The translations under genes were made by a program, and so were the position numbers. Under the pieces are notes generated by a model that was not told the origin of the DNA, did not search any database, and saw only the letters and a list, made by a program, of their open reading frames with translations. From Pelomonas sp. CA6 (GTDB taxonomy: Bacteria > Pseudomonadota > Gammaproteobacteria > Burkholderiales > Burkholderiaceae_C), in assembly GCF_022549225.1 (NCBI RefSeq), contig NZ_JAKZFD010000017.1, positions 1 to 63,221 of the forward strand: a DNA stretch of 63,221 nt, in the 5' to 3' direction. Within the stretch, counting starts at the first letter, position 1; each line of letters begins with the position of its first letter. This document shows positions 53,561-63,221 of the stretch, piece after piece.

Positions 53561-55781
53561 GCGCCGGCGCGGGCTTGGTGGCACCGGCGGGCTCGCGCAG
53601 CTGCGCGCCGCGCACCTCGAAACCCAGCTCCTGACGCACCTGGCCGCGCGCGTCGACCAGCGCCAACCGGTGACGCCCGGGCATGGGCAGCCAGTCCAGC
53701 GAGCCTTCGCGGCTCACCGCGGCGATGCGCCGCCCGTTGAGCCGCCAGCTCATGCCCGGTTCGGCGCGGCCCTGCAGCGCGAAGCGCAGCCGCTGCGCCT
53801 GCGGCGGGATGTCGGGGTCCAGCGCATAGATCGCGCCGTCGCGCGGATTGGCGATGGCCAGCAGGGGCTCCTGCGCCCGTACCAGCGACAGCTCGGTGCC
53901 GGCGAGGAAGAGCTCGCGCCGTGCCGGCTCGGCCACGCCGGCGGGATTCTCAAAGCGGACTTCGCGCTCCACGACGCCGACGGGCCGCAGGAACCCCGCG
54001 CCGGCTGCCGCCGAGGGCTGCGGCGCGCGCCCGCCGTGCAACGCCAGCATCAGCTCGTGCCAGATCGGCGCGGCGCCGCTGACACCCAGCACGTTATGCA
54101 TGGGCTCGCCACTGGCATTGCCCACCCACACCCCCACGGTGTAGCGGGCGCTGTAGCCCAGGCACCAGTTGTCGCGCATGTCCTTGCTGGTGCCGGTCTT
54201 GGCCGCGGCGGCAAAGGGCAGCGCCAGCGCGTTGTCCAGCCCGAAGCTCAGCGCACGCGCGTTGTTGTCGGCCAGCATCTCGGTGACGATGTGCGTGGCC
54301 CCGGCCTGGGTCACGCGCCGCGGCGCGCCGGCGCGCGCGGCCGAGCTCGGTAGCCGGACCTCGCCATACAGCCCGCCATTGGCCAGCGCGCGATAGGCAT
54401 TGGTCAGCGCCAGCAGGCTCACATCCGCGCTGCCCAGCGCCAGCGAATGGCCGTAGTAGCCGCCGGTCTCCGGCAGCGCCAGGCCCAGTTGGTTGAGCCG
54501 CTCGAACAAGGCCTCCGGCCCCAGCTGCAGCGACAGCCGCACCACGGGAATGTTCAGGCTGTTGCCCAGCGCGGCGCGCGCGCTGACCCAGCCACGGTAG
54601 CGCTTGTCGTAGTTCTGCGGCAGGTAGACGCCGCTGCCGGTCTGCACCTGGGCCGGGCTGTCGTCCAGCAAGCTGGCTGCGGTGATCAGCCGGCGCTCCA
54701 GCGCCAGCTCGTAGACGAAGGGCTTGAGCGTGGAGCCCGGCTGGCGCCGCGCCAGCACGCCGTCCACCTCGGCGGCCGACGAGAGCTGGCTGCCGCTGGA
54801 GCCCACCCAGGCCAGCACCTCGCCGCTGGCGTTGTCCAGCACGACGATGGCGCCGTCCTCGACGTTGCGCCCCGAGAGCTCGGCCAGATGGCGGCGCAGC
54901 GCCTGCACGGCAAAACGCTGCAGGCGCCCGTCCAGGCTGCTGCGCTGTTCGGCGCCGGTCGGCTGCCCGGCGTCGCCGCGCAAGGCCAGGCGCGCGTAAT
55001 GCGGCGCCCATTGCAGCGCGGCCGGCGGCGGCGCGGGCCGGCGCTGCAGCACGGCGCCGATCTCCATCTCCAGCCCGCTGCAGTTCACCGACTCAGGCGC
55101 GCTCATCAGGCGCAGCACCTGACAGGCGCGCGGCGCCAGCTGGGCCGGCTTGGCATTGGGCGCACGCAGCATCGCCGCCAGCAGCGCCGATTCGCGCGCG
55201 TCCAGCCCGGCGGGCGACTTGCCGAACAGCGTCTGCGCCGCGGCCGGCACGCCGACCAGCTCGCCGCGCAGCGGCACGCGGTTCAGATAGGCCTCCAGGA
55301 TCTCCGCCTTGCTCCAGCGCCGCTCCAGCCGGGACGCGACCCAGGCCTGGCTGAGCTTCTGTCCCCAGCTGCGCCCGCCCCCGCGCTGGGCCAGATCCTC
55401 GTGCAGCAGGCCAGCCAGCTGCATGGTGACGGTCGACGCACCGCGCGTGCGCTGGTTCCACAGATTCCCCCACGCGCTCGCGGCCACCGCGGACCAGTCC
55501 ACGCCGCTGTGCTCGTAGAAGCGCTGATCCTCGGACAGCAGCATCGCGCGCAGCAGCGCGGGCGACATGCGCGCCAGCGGCTCCCAGGGCAGCACGCGCT
55601 GGTCCAGGCGCACGCGCAGCATCTGCAGCGCTTCGCCGCGGCGGTCCAGCAGCACGCGGTCGGAGACCGGATGCGCGACCTTCACGCTGGCGAAGGATGG
55701 CAGCTCCTCCGCCCGCGCAAGACCTGGCCCCAGCGCGCCCGCCAGGAGCAGCGCGGCCCGGGCCCACCATGCCCGAGACAT
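53520..55781 (-). CDS. pbpC: penicillin-binding protein 1C
   Basis: A 753-residue periplasmic, membrane-anchored bifunctional PBP. N-terminal signal/anchor (ALLLAGALGPGLARA). The glycosyltransferase domain has SEDQRFYEHSGVDW with catalytic Glu84, then GASTVTMQLA and RRWSKAEILEAYLN. The transpeptidase domain has the nucleophile Ser in PGSTLKPFVY, the SLN motif in GNSLNIP, and KTGTSKDMRDNW. A BiPBP_C domain (about 665-740) ends it. The ATG overlaps the last base of the upstream alpha-2-macroglobulin stop (TGATG). PBP1C is paired with that protein in many Gram-negatives and is thought to repair peptidoglycan at breaches. Confidence 0.97.
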   Translation of the reverse strand: MSRAWWARAALLLAGALGPGLARAEELPSFASVKVAHPVSDRVLLDRRGEALQMLRVRLDQRVLPWEPLARMSPALLRAMLLSEDQRFYEHSGVDWSAVAASAWGNLWNQRTRGASTVTMQLAGLLHEDLAQRGGGRSWGQKLSQAWVASRLERRWSKAEILEAYLNRVPLRGELVGVPAAAQTLFGKSPAGLDARESALLAAMLRAPNAKPAQLAPRACQVLRLMSAPESVNCSGLEMEIGAVLQRRPAPPPAALQWAPHYARLALRGDAGQPTGAEQRSSLDGRLQRFAVQALRRHLAELSGRNVEDGAIVVLDNASGEVLAWVGSSGSQLSSAAEVDGVLARRQPGSTLKPFVYELALERRLITAASLLDDSPAQVQTGSGVYLPQNYDKRYRGWVSARAALGNSLNIPVVRLSLQLGPEALFERLNQLGLALPETGGYYGHSLALGSADVSLLALTNAYRALANGGLYGEVRLPSSAARAGAPRRVTQAGATHIVTEMLADNNARALSFGLDNALALPFAAAAKTGTSKDMRDNWCLGYSARYTVGVWVGNASGEPMHNVLGVSGAAPIWHELMLALHGGRAPQPSAAAGAGFLRPVGVVEREVRFENPAGVAEPARRELFLAGTELSLVRAQEPLLAIANPRDGAIYALDPDIPPQAQRLRFALQGRAEPGMSWRLNGRRIAAVSREGSLDWLPMPGRHRLALVDARGQVRQELGFEVRGAQLREPAGATKPAPALSPRAAARPASPG

Positions 55782-58700
55782 CAGGGCCCCACCTCCAGCG
55801 CCGCGTTGGGCAGCTCGCCAAAGCGGTCGGGTGCATACATGGCTTCGGCCCGCGTCACCGGCATCTGGAAGCGGCCGGCGTTGTTCAGGCGCAGGGTGTA
55901 CTCGACCACATGGCGGCCCTTGGGCAGGTAGTCCCAATAGCCGCGCCAGGCGGACGCGCCATGCTCCTGGAAGGCCATCCAGGCGCTGCCCTCGCGGCGC
56001 TCGCCCTCGTTGTCCAGCGTGCCGGCCAGCACCATCGCGCCGGTGGGCAGCGGGTCGCTCAGCGCCACCCAGCTCATGTCGGCGGCCGCCTCGATCTCCA
56101 GGCGCACGCGCATCACGTCGCCGCGGCTCCAGCGGCCGGCGTGCTGCTGGCTGACCGCCTGCACGCTGCGCTTGATGCGGTAGCCCGAGTCCAGCGGCGC
56201 GCGCAGCGGAACGGCCGCCAGCGCCTGCACCGTGGCCCAGGGCTTGCCGCCCCCCTCGTGGCGCAGGCTGAGCTCGGACGCGGCTGCGGGCCAGGGCAGG
56301 CTCAAGCTGCCGCCCTGGGCCTGCTTGCCCCAATCCAGGCTGGCGCTGGCGCCCGCCTTCAGCGCCGCCGTGCTGCGGCCGGCCACGGGCTGGGATTCGA
56401 AGCGCGCGGAGAATTTTTCCAACGCCATCGTGCCCCAGAAGTTGGCCGTGGTGTTGTACCAGGCCCCCTGCTGCTGGCGCGCCAGCGCGCCGGTGACCAT
56501 GCGCGGCAGGTCCTCGCGCCAGGACGGGTCGTCCAGCAGGGCCAGGATCAGGCGGGCGGCATTGCCGTCGCTGCTGTCCATCAGCCACCACCAGGCGTCC
56601 TGCTCCTCGTCGGCGAAGCGCAAGGTGGTGCCGGCGAAGCTCAGCCGCGAGCGCAGCTGCTGCTGTGCGGCCGCGATGCGCGCTTCGCGCTGCGGCGCGT
56701 TGGCCATGCGCTGGTGCAGCTGCAGCCAGTCGATCACGGTGGCGGTGGGCCACTGGCTGAGTTGGGCCGTGTCGACAATGGACAGCAGGCGCGGCGTGGC
56801 GCGCTCGTAGCGCGCCAGCGCGGCCAGCGCGGCGATGCGGCGCGGCGACTCGTCGTCGCGCGGCGACCAGCGGCGGCGCTGGATGCGCCCTTCCACAAAG
56901 GCGGCCAGCGCGTCCAGCGCCTTGCCGCGCGCCGGTTCGGGCACCGCCTCGCCGGCTTCGTGCGCCGCCGAGAGCAGGTAGGCGGTCAGCACCTCGCTGC
57001 CGCGCGCCTCGCTGTTGTTGCCCAGCGGGAAGTAGGCGAACAGGCCATCGCCATCCTGGTAGCCGGGCAGCTGGGCCATCAGCGCGCTCCAGGCCGCGCG
57101 GTCGTGCAGCGCCAGGGCCTTGGAGCCCTGCTGCTCCAGACAGCTGTAGGGATAGGTCTGGAAGTAGCGGCGTATGCCCGGCAGCGCCGTGGACAGGCGC
57201 GGCTGCAGGCCGATCTGCAGGCCGCCGCGCTTGACGCCCTGGTCGGCCAGACCGTCCGCCGGCGCCGCCACCGGCAGGCTCAGCGGTCCGTCCAGCTGGC
57301 GCAGGCTCGCCTGCATCACGCGCAGCGGCACGGCGGGCTGGACCTGCTGCTGCACCTTCATCGCATCGCTGGCCGGCTTGGCGCCGCCCTGCTCGCTGGC
57401 CTGCGCGGTCCAGCTGATCTGGGTGATGCCCTGAGGCACGGTGTAGCGCCATTGCAGCTCGCGCGACTGACCCGCGGCCAGCTTGACCGTCTGGCGCGCC
57501 TCGGCCGCGGGGATCAGCACCGGCGGCTTGACGCCGTCGGCCAGCCCGGCCGCTTCGCCCTGCAGCCCGACCTGCAGCTCCATGGCCCGCTCGCTGGCGT
57601 TGCGCACGGTGAGCATGGCCTGCAGGGTGTCACCCTCCCGCACCTGCGGCGGCAGGCCGCTGAGCAGCTGCAGGTCCTGGCTGACGCGCAGCACCGCATC
57701 CCCGTTGCCGAAGCGCTGGCCCGGCGCGTCCGCCACCGCGACGAGGCGGAAACGCGTCAGCGAATCATTCAGCGGCACCTGCACCGTGGCCTCACCCCGC
57801 GCATCCACGCGCACCGCGGGCTGCCAGGACAGCAGCGTGTCGAACAGCTCGCGCACGCTCGCACCACCCCCGCCCCCGGCGGCGACCGCCTTGCGGCCAT
57901 AGTGGCGACGGCCGACGATCTCGCTCTGCGCCGTCGCCGTCTGCACGCCCCAGGGACGGGTCTGCAGCATCGCGTCCAGCAGCTGCCAGCTGGGATTGGG
58001 CGCCAGCGCCAGCAGACCCTCGTCCACCGCGGCAAACGCGACCAGCGCGTCCGGCACCGGCTGGCCGTCCTGCGTCACACGCAGCTTGACTTGCGCGGTC
58101 TGGCGCACGCCGTACTGCGCCTGCGCCGGCAGCACCTCGACCTTGAGCCGGTGCTTGTCGGTGCCGATCTGCAGCGCCGCCATGCCCAGCTTGTACGAGG
58201 GCTTGGCCAGGTCCACCATCGCGGTGGGCGGCTGGTAGTCATCGGAGGCGCGCCACTCGCGCCACCAGTTCACCGGCTCGCGCCAGCCCCAGCTGAAGAA
58301 GGAGTACCAGGGCACCTCGCGCAGTCGGCCGCGCAGCACCAGCACGCTGACATAGGCGTTCGGCGCCCAATCCTTGTCGATCTTCAGCTCGATCCACGGA
58401 TCGCGGCCCGAGAGACGGCGCAGTTCGCTGTGCATCACGCCCTCGCGCTCCACGGTGATCAGCGCCTGGGCGTCGCGGTAAGGCATGCGCACCTGCAGGC
58501 GCGCCGTTTCGCCGGGCTTCAGGTTGCGGCGCTCGGGCAGCACGTCGATGCGATCGTCGTTGTCCTGCTCGAACCACAGTTCCCCGGCCCGAGTGACCCA
58601 GATGGAGCGCGCCGCCTGGGTCTTGCGCCCCGCGCTGTCCGCGCCACTGACCAGCAACTCCACCTGGCCCGAGCTCTTGAGTTCCACCTCGCAATGCACC

Positions 58701-61700
58701 AGCCCTTGCGCGTCGCTGCTGCCGCGGCACAGCTCGCCCAGCGGCTTCAGCTCGCGCTGGTGCTCATAGGCGTAGAAGCCGCCGACCAGGCGCTTGCGCG
58801 TGCTCAGCGTCTGCAGCTGGCGCGCCGAGATCACCACCTCGCGGCCGGACAGCGGCCGGCCCTGGGTGTCCAGGGCCAGCGCGCTGAGCCGCAGCTTGCT
58901 GCCGTGGGCCGCCCAGCTCGGCGCGCGCAGGCCCAGCACCAGCTCGGAGGGCCAGACGGTCTGCGACGCGCCACGCGTGTGGGTCTGGCCATCCGGGTCG
59001 CGGTAGCTCATTTCCACGCGCAGCTCGGTGGGCCGGTCCAGTTGAGCCGGGACCGGCAGCTTGAAGCGCCAGCCGCCCTGGGCATCGGTCTTCAACGCCT
59101 GCTTGTCCAGCAGCAGGCGGTTGCCACCCGGACCGTCCGACTCGCCGTCGGCCGCGCCCTCGTCCTCCTCGCCCTCGCGCGCGCCCGCCTTGGACGGCGG
59201 CTCGAAGGCGAAGTCTTCATAGCCCGCGAACTGCGTCCAACGCGGACGCAGCATCGCGCTGAGTTGCAGCGGCGCCTGCGCCATCGGGCCACCGGCCATG
59301 AAGTTCAGCTGGCCGGTCCAGATCTGCTCGCGACCGGCCAGCATGGGCTGCTGCTGGGGCGGCTGCAGGCGCGCGTCGACCAGCGGCACGCGGAATTCCT
59401 CGACGCGGAAGCTGCCGCTGCCGAAACGACGTCCGCCTCCCCCCGCGCGCTCCATCTCCAGCCGGTACTGGCCCAGCTTGGCGCCCTTGGGCACCAGCCA
59501 CTCCGACAGCGCGTAGCGCCCGCCCTGCCATTTCAGCGGCAACTGGGCCACGTCTTCGCCGGTCCCGGTGTGGACGATGTGCAGCAGATCGGGCAGCTTG
59601 TCCGGCGGCGCATCGCTCAGGCCCTGCAGGCTCTCCAGCCGGAAGAAGTGCTTCATGGACAGCTTCTCGCCCACGCGCAGCAGCGGACGATCCGTCACGG
59701 TGTGCGCGCGTGCATCGGGCTCGGCCTCCTGCGAGGTCGGCACATTGAAGCGCCAGTTCTCAATGCCGCGGCGCCAGCTGCTGAACATGAAAGCCATGTC
59801 CTCGGGCTGCCCGCTGCTTTGATGGCGGGCGGTGACGAACAGGCCCTGGTCGGCCGGACATCGTTCGTCCCAGCCGGGCTCGCGCAGCGCCTGCGCGATC
59901 GTCGCCAGGCCCTGGGCGTTGCTGCGCCCCTCCCACAGGCGCTTGCCATGGCAGTCGTGCACGGCGACGGTCGCCCCTTCCACGGGACGGCCCTTGTCCA
60001 GCGAGGTCACCCAGACCAGGCTGTTCTCGCGGCCCAGCTTGAAATGCAGGCCCAGGTTGGTCACGAGCACGCCGGTGCGCACATACATGGGCTGGGCCGG
60101 ATCCAGCAAGGCCTTGCCGAGCTGGCGCGAACGCAGCTCCAGCACGTGATACCCGGGCTGCGCGATGGGCACGCCCACCACCTCCAGCGCACCCACGGCC
60201 TCACCCTTGGCGGCCTGCAACTCGGGCACGGCCAAAGTCTGCAGCCCGGACTCGCGCGCCAGCAGCGACTCCTTGCGCGAGGTCCATTCGCGTTCATCGG
60301 CCTTCTGCATGCGCGCGTACCACTGCAGCAGCTCGGCCTCGTTCTGCACACGCTTGACCTTCAGTTCGCTGCGGCCGGGCTGCAGCTCGGGCTGGACGCG
60401 GCGCAGACTCAGGGGCACCAGGCTCGGACCGCCACGCTCCCATTCGATGATGCCGAAGGGCGCCGCGGCGAACTTGGCCAGTGGCGGCGCCATGCCCGTG
60501 CGCACGCGCAGCGGGAAACTGGCGGCATTGCTCAGGGGCCGGCCGCTCACATCGCGCACCTCCTTGGGCAGGCTGAGCTGGAACTCGGTCTGTTCCGCCA
60601 GCGGGGTCGGGAACTCGACCATCTGCAGCGCAGGCGCCTTGTCCGAGCCCTCGTCGGCACTCTTGGGTGCCTGTGCCGCGATGGCCTTGCCGTCGGCTGC
60701 GCGCAACTGCGCCTGCAGCGCCAGTTCGCGCGGCACGGGCTCGCTGAAGCTCAGCCGCAGCGGCCGTATCGGCAGGCAGGGTGCATTGGCGCGTTCGCGC
60801 TCGCAGCTGAACTCGGCCGTCAGCGGCGCGCGCACCTTGAAGCGGAAGCGCTGGGCCCCCTGCGTCAGCGTGGCCGGGTCGGCCTGCGCGGCGATACCGG
60901 GGCCCCAGACCAGGGCCATGTCGGCATTGGCCGGCAGCGGCCGCTGGCAGCCCACCAGCACCCAGGCGCCGCCCTTGCTCGAGCGCACCGCATACTCGGA
61001 GCGCATGGCCTTCAGCAGCGCGTCGCGCTCGGCGTCGCCGAACACCTGGACCGGGATGCGCTCACCGACGCCCTGCGATTCGCACCACATGCGCTGCGCC
61101 ATGCTGGCGCGGTCGGCCGCGCCATTGAGCTGCAGCAGAAAGCGCTGCGACTCCTCGATCGCGCTGCCCGTCCAGGGTAGCACGCGCATCACCTTGGGCG
61201 CGGCAATCTGGAAGGCAAAGCGCGTCGTCCCCTGCCACTGCGACTGGGCCTGGGGCACGGTGGGCTTGAAGTCCTCGCGCAGGCGCACCTCGCAGCGCGC
61301 ACCCGCCGGCAGCGGCTGGCTGAAGCTGAAGACCCACTCCCGTTCGCTGGTCCAGCGCCCCTGGCCCTTGGCCACGATGCCCGACTGACATTGCAGCGTC
61401 GCCGGATCCGGCAGCCGCGGGTCACCCAGCTGGCTAACCGGCTCGCGGAAGCGCAGCGCGACGTTCTCCGCCTGGTTCACCAGCCCCTGCGGCGACGCGG
61501 ACACCACCTCCATGGCCAGAACCGCCTGATGCGACGTCAGTGCGCAAACACCCAGCCCGGCCAGCGCCCAGAGCCTGGACAGCCGGGGAACACGCGGGCA
61601 AGACCTGTCCCCGCCGCCCGTCTTCACCGTCCCCGCCACCGTGACAGGCGACGAGAAACGAAGGACAAAGGACGATGAAGACGCCTCCCCTGAGGCGCCG

Positions 61701-61717
61701 CGATGGCTGTAATGCAT
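55781..61717 (-). CDS. bacterial alpha-2-macroglobulin (YfhM type)
   Basis: A 1,978-residue periplasmic protein, larger than E. coli YfhM (about 1,650). It has the MG-domain series with MG1/MG2 parts, a bait-like region, and the thioester motif CLEQ with Cys1526 and Gln1529 (YPYSCLEQQGSK), then the alpha-helical thioester domain. It traps invading proteases by covalent capture. AlaLeu-rich signal at about 48-68 (LWALAGLGVCALTSHQAVLA); the N-terminal tail before it is long. GGGGAGAG 3 nt before the ATG at 61717 supports that start. No lipobox Cys is placed at the signal end, unlike YfhM. Coupled to pbpC by a 1-nt overlap. Confidence 0.95.
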   Translation of the reverse strand: MHYSHRGASGEASSSSFVLRFSSPVTVAGTVKTGGGDRSCPRVPRLSRLWALAGLGVCALTSHQAVLAMEVVSASPQGLVNQAENVALRFREPVSQLGDPRLPDPATLQCQSGIVAKGQGRWTSEREWVFSFSQPLPAGARCEVRLREDFKPTVPQAQSQWQGTTRFAFQIAAPKVMRVLPWTGSAIEESQRFLLQLNGAADRASMAQRMWCESQGVGERIPVQVFGDAERDALLKAMRSEYAVRSSKGGAWVLVGCQRPLPANADMALVWGPGIAAQADPATLTQGAQRFRFKVRAPLTAEFSCERERANAPCLPIRPLRLSFSEPVPRELALQAQLRAADGKAIAAQAPKSADEGSDKAPALQMVEFPTPLAEQTEFQLSLPKEVRDVSGRPLSNAASFPLRVRTGMAPPLAKFAAAPFGIIEWERGGPSLVPLSLRRVQPELQPGRSELKVKRVQNEAELLQWYARMQKADEREWTSRKESLLARESGLQTLAVPELQAAKGEAVGALEVVGVPIAQPGYHVLELRSRQLGKALLDPAQPMYVRTGVLVTNLGLHFKLGRENSLVWVTSLDKGRPVEGATVAVHDCHGKRLWEGRSNAQGLATIAQALREPGWDERCPADQGLFVTARHQSSGQPEDMAFMFSSWRRGIENWRFNVPTSQEAEPDARAHTVTDRPLLRVGEKLSMKHFFRLESLQGLSDAPPDKLPDLLHIVHTGTGEDVAQLPLKWQGGRYALSEWLVPKGAKLGQYRLEMERAGGGGRRFGSGSFRVEEFRVPLVDARLQPPQQQPMLAGREQIWTGQLNFMAGGPMAQAPLQLSAMLRPRWTQFAGYEDFAFEPPSKAGAREGEEDEGAADGESDGPGGNRLLLDKQALKTDAQGGWRFKLPVPAQLDRPTELRVEMSYRDPDGQTHTRGASQTVWPSELVLGLRAPSWAAHGSKLRLSALALDTQGRPLSGREVVISARQLQTLSTRKRLVGGFYAYEHQRELKPLGELCRGSSDAQGLVHCEVELKSSGQVELLVSGADSAGRKTQAARSIWVTRAGELWFEQDNDDRIDVLPERRNLKPGETARLQVRMPYRDAQALITVEREGVMHSELRRLSGRDPWIELKIDKDWAPNAYVSVLVLRGRLREVPWYSFFSWGWREPVNWWREWRASDDYQPPTAMVDLAKPSYKLGMAALQIGTDKHRLKVEVLPAQAQYGVRQTAQVKLRVTQDGQPVPDALVAFAAVDEGLLALAPNPSWQLLDAMLQTRPWGVQTATAQSEIVGRRHYGRKAVAAGGGGGASVRELFDTLLSWQPAVRVDARGEATVQVPLNDSLTRFRLVAVADAPGQRFGNGDAVLRVSQDLQLLSGLPPQVREGDTLQAMLTVRNASERAMELQVGLQGEAAGLADGVKPPVLIPAAEARQTVKLAAGQSRELQWRYTVPQGITQISWTAQASEQGGAKPASDAMKVQQQVQPAVPLRVMQASLRQLDGPLSLPVAAPADGLADQGVKRGGLQIGLQPRLSTALPGIRRYFQTYPYSCLEQQGSKALALHDRAAWSALMAQLPGYQDGDGLFAYFPLGNNSEARGSEVLTAYLLSAAHEAGEAVPEPARGKALDALAAFVEGRIQRRRWSPRDDESPRRIAALAALARYERATPRLLSIVDTAQLSQWPTATVIDWLQLHQRMANAPQREARIAAAQQQLRSRLSFAGTTLRFADEEQDAWWWLMDSSDGNAARLILALLDDPSWREDLPRMVTGALARQQQGAWYNTTANFWGTMALEKFSARFESQPVAGRSTAALKAGASASLDWGKQAQGGSLSLPWPAAASELSLRHEGGGKPWATVQALAAVPLRAPLDSGYRIKRSVQAVSQQHAGRWSRGDVMRVRLEIEAAADMSWVALSDPLPTGAMVLAGTLDNEGERREGSAWMAFQEHGASAWRGYWDYLPKGRHVVEYTLRLNNAGRFQMPVTRAEAMYAPDRFGELPNAALEVGP

Positions 61718-61871
61718 GAACTCTCCCCGAACTCCACACGGCGTGACAGCTGCCCATGCGGAAACCGGGCGAGTCTATCCCGCGCCCTGGGCTCGAATGA
61801 CGACGCCGCGCATGGCGCGCGAACGGGGATTGTGTCCCCGCGTTACCACGGAGAGGGTCGGCCCCTGCCGA
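61718..61871. other. spacer upstream of the alpha-2-macroglobulin operon
   Basis: A 154-bp spacer. CGGGGA/TCCCCG (61824-61829 with 61835-61840, TTGTG loop) could end the BMP-family gene that reads in from the right. No clear promoter boxes seen for the alpha-2-macroglobulin gene. Confidence 0.4.
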
Positions 61872-63011
61872 TCAGCTCTTCAACGAGGCGCTGACACCTT
61901 GCACGAACCAGTCCATGCGCGCGATGTCGGCGTCCGTCATCGGACCACCGGGGTGCCGCAGCTGCCCATCCTTGTCCAGCAGCCGGGCCTGGAAGGGGTG
62001 GCGACGCCCAGTGACCAGTTCATGCTGTCGGCGCTCGACCAGGCGGCGCCAGTCCTTGGGCAGTTGCGGATGCAGCGCCGACAGACGCACCATGCCGTCA
62101 TGCATGCCGCCCCAGACGGGCTCGGGCTTCCAGGTTCCCGCCAACACCCGGCGCGCCACCGCGCTGTAGTAATCGCCCCAGTGATGCGTGACCGCGGCCA
62201 GCTGTGCGCGCGGCGCGTACTGCGCCATGTCGCTGGTGTAGGCGATGAGGCGAACGCCCTTCTCCTCCGCCACCAGCGGCACGGCGGGCGACGCACTGTG
62301 ATTGGTCAGCACATCGGCGCCTTGGTTCACCAGCGTCAGCGCCGCCTCACGCTCGCGCGCGGGATCGAACCAGTTGTTCAGCCAAAGCACCTTCACCTGC
62401 GCTTGCGGGTTCACCTCGCGCATGCCGATCGCAAAGGCATTGATGCCCTGGATCACCTCGGGCAGCGGAAAGCCCGCGACATAGCCGGCCACGCCGCTCT
62501 TGCTCGCCTTGCCCGCCAGCATGCCGGCCAGATAGCGGCCCTCGTAGAAGCGTGCGTTGTAGGTGTTCAGATTGGCGGCCGTCTTGTAGCCGCCCGCATG
62601 CTCGAACACCGTTTGCGGAAAATCGGCCGCCACGCGCAAGGCCGGCTCCAGATAGCCAAAGCTGGTGGCGAAGATCAACCGGCAGCCACGCTGAGCCAGA
62701 TCGCGCATCACGCGCTCGGAGTCCGCGCCTTCGGCCACGCTGTCCACCGCATGGGTTTGGACCTTGGCGCCCAGCTCTTTGACCAGTTGACGCCGTCCCA
62801 GCTCATGCTGATAGCTCCAGCCCGCATTGCCGATCGGCGACACATAGACAAAGCCCACCTGCAGGGACGCAGCCGCCGCAGATGCTGAACGGGAAGCCCA
62901 CGTGGGCCCTGCCGTAGCGGCCAGACCCGCGATCAGGAATTGCCGCCGCGATCCGTACGGTGCCTCTTCGCGCGCAGCGACAGAAGGCCATGGGGTGAGG
63001 TTTTGAGACAT
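61872..63011 (-). CDS. BMP-family (PnrA-like) ABC transporter substrate-binding protein
   Basis: A 379-residue exported protein with a twin-arginine-type signal (SRRQFLIAGLAATAG at about 21-35), so it may use the Tat route. The mature part is a BMP/Med-type type I periplasmic-binding fold: VGFVYVSPIGNAGWSYQHELG, GCRLIFATSFGYLEPAL, YNARFYEGRYLAGMLAGK, VAGFPLPEVIQGINAFAIGM. Family members bind purine nucleosides or related ligands. AGGA 6 nt before the ATG at 63011 fixes the start. The transporter partners are not in the window; upstream genes may lie beyond its right edge. Confidence 0.92.
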   Translation of the reverse strand: MSQNLTPWPSVAAREEAPYGSRRQFLIAGLAATAGPTWASRSASAAAASLQVGFVYVSPIGNAGWSYQHELGRRQLVKELGAKVQTHAVDSVAEGADSERVMRDLAQRGCRLIFATSFGYLEPALRVAADFPQTVFEHAGGYKTAANLNTYNARFYEGRYLAGMLAGKASKSGVAGYVAGFPLPEVIQGINAFAIGMREVNPQAQVKVLWLNNWFDPAREREAALTLVNQGADVLTNHSASPAVPLVAEEKGVRLIAYTSDMAQYAPRAQLAAVTHHWGDYYSAVARRVLAGTWKPEPVWGGMHDGMVRLSALHPQLPKDWRRLVERRQHELVTGRRHPFQARLLDKDGQLRHPGGPMTDADIARMDWFVQGVSASLKS

Positions 63012-63221
63012 GGTGTTCCTCGACATGTGAACGGGAAGGCCCGTTCTTTCGGTGGATGGCGCCGACCTGCAGCGCGCATCCACAAATCAGTCCGCCATCA
63101 GACGCAAATCAGACGGAATTCGCGCGACGCCCTTGGATCAAGCATACGGCAGGTCCACACCGCGCACTGCGGCCTGGAAGCCGCCCCGAGAACTTATGCA
63201 CGAATCGGCCCCTGCGCCGAG
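63012..63221. other. right edge of window, upstream region of the BMP gene
   Basis: A 210-bp piece with no credible gene. Base composition is less GC-rich than the rest near 63085-63130, as expected for a promoter region, but I cannot assign boxes. Confidence 0.35.

Noticed and set aside
55697-61180. A giant plus-strand open frame opposite the alpha-2-macroglobulin
   Set aside because: Gln/His/Arg/Ala-rich with no domain; the minus strand encodes a complete family protein with a thioester motif and a good ribosome site.

Overview
The window is a contiguous piece of a very GC-rich bacterial chromosome. Gene content and order suggest a betaproteobacterium of the order Burkholderiales (Rubrivivax/Leptothrix/Roseateles-like). 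The pointers are sigma28-type promoters of the form TCAA-N15-GCCGATAA, CheZ with CheY, a fused DctQM TRAP permease, and a class-typical flagellar gene order. This placement is inferred from sequence character; no search was run.

Bases 1-31.2 kb form a flagellar and chemotaxis supercluster. It opens with a SPINDLY-type O-GlcNAc-transferase-like protein, probably a flagellin glycosyltransferase. Next come a sigma28-driven TPR protein, three flagellin genes, fliD, fliS, fliT and a YcgR-type PilZ brake. fliE is read on the opposite strand from fliFGHIJK, which is followed by fliLMNOPQR. A NarL-type two-component pair separates the export genes from a che block of compact cheZ, cheY, cheA, a chemoreceptor, cheW and a second, dCache chemoreceptor. 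Sigma28-type boxes precede the TPR gene, fliC1, fliC2, fliD, fliS, fliE and, inside the end of fliI, fliJ. cheR, cheB and cheD are not in the window, although both receptors end in CheR-docking pentapeptides.

Bases 31.2-45.7 kb are an envelope and lipid region. It contains a large FtsX-type permease, a DODA-type dioxygenase, an LpxO/OlsC-type hydroxylase and a fatty acid desaturase abutting tRNA-Gly(CCC). An OmpR-type two-component system and a TRAP transporter with a TatT-like lipoprotein follow. Last are an OlsB-type N-acyltransferase and a second desaturase that starts on the base after the OlsB stop. The two desaturases share about 1.09 kb of nearly identical DNA in direct orientation, 8,629 bp apart, and their codon choice differs from their neighbours. 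I read this as a candidate ornithine-lipid (N-acyl amino acid lipid) synthesis and modification locus; the desaturase link is the least familiar part.

Bases 45.7-63.2 kb hold general genes: a GabD-type aldehyde dehydrogenase, alaS, a YecA/UPF0149-type protein, a small SET-domain protein, two GNAT acetyltransferases and a small exported protein. They end with a coupled alpha-2-macroglobulin/pbpC pair for periplasmic defence and repair, and a BMP-family substrate-binding protein. A structured noncoding segment lies at about 51.6-51.77 kb. No insertion sequence, prophage or CRISPR array was seen.
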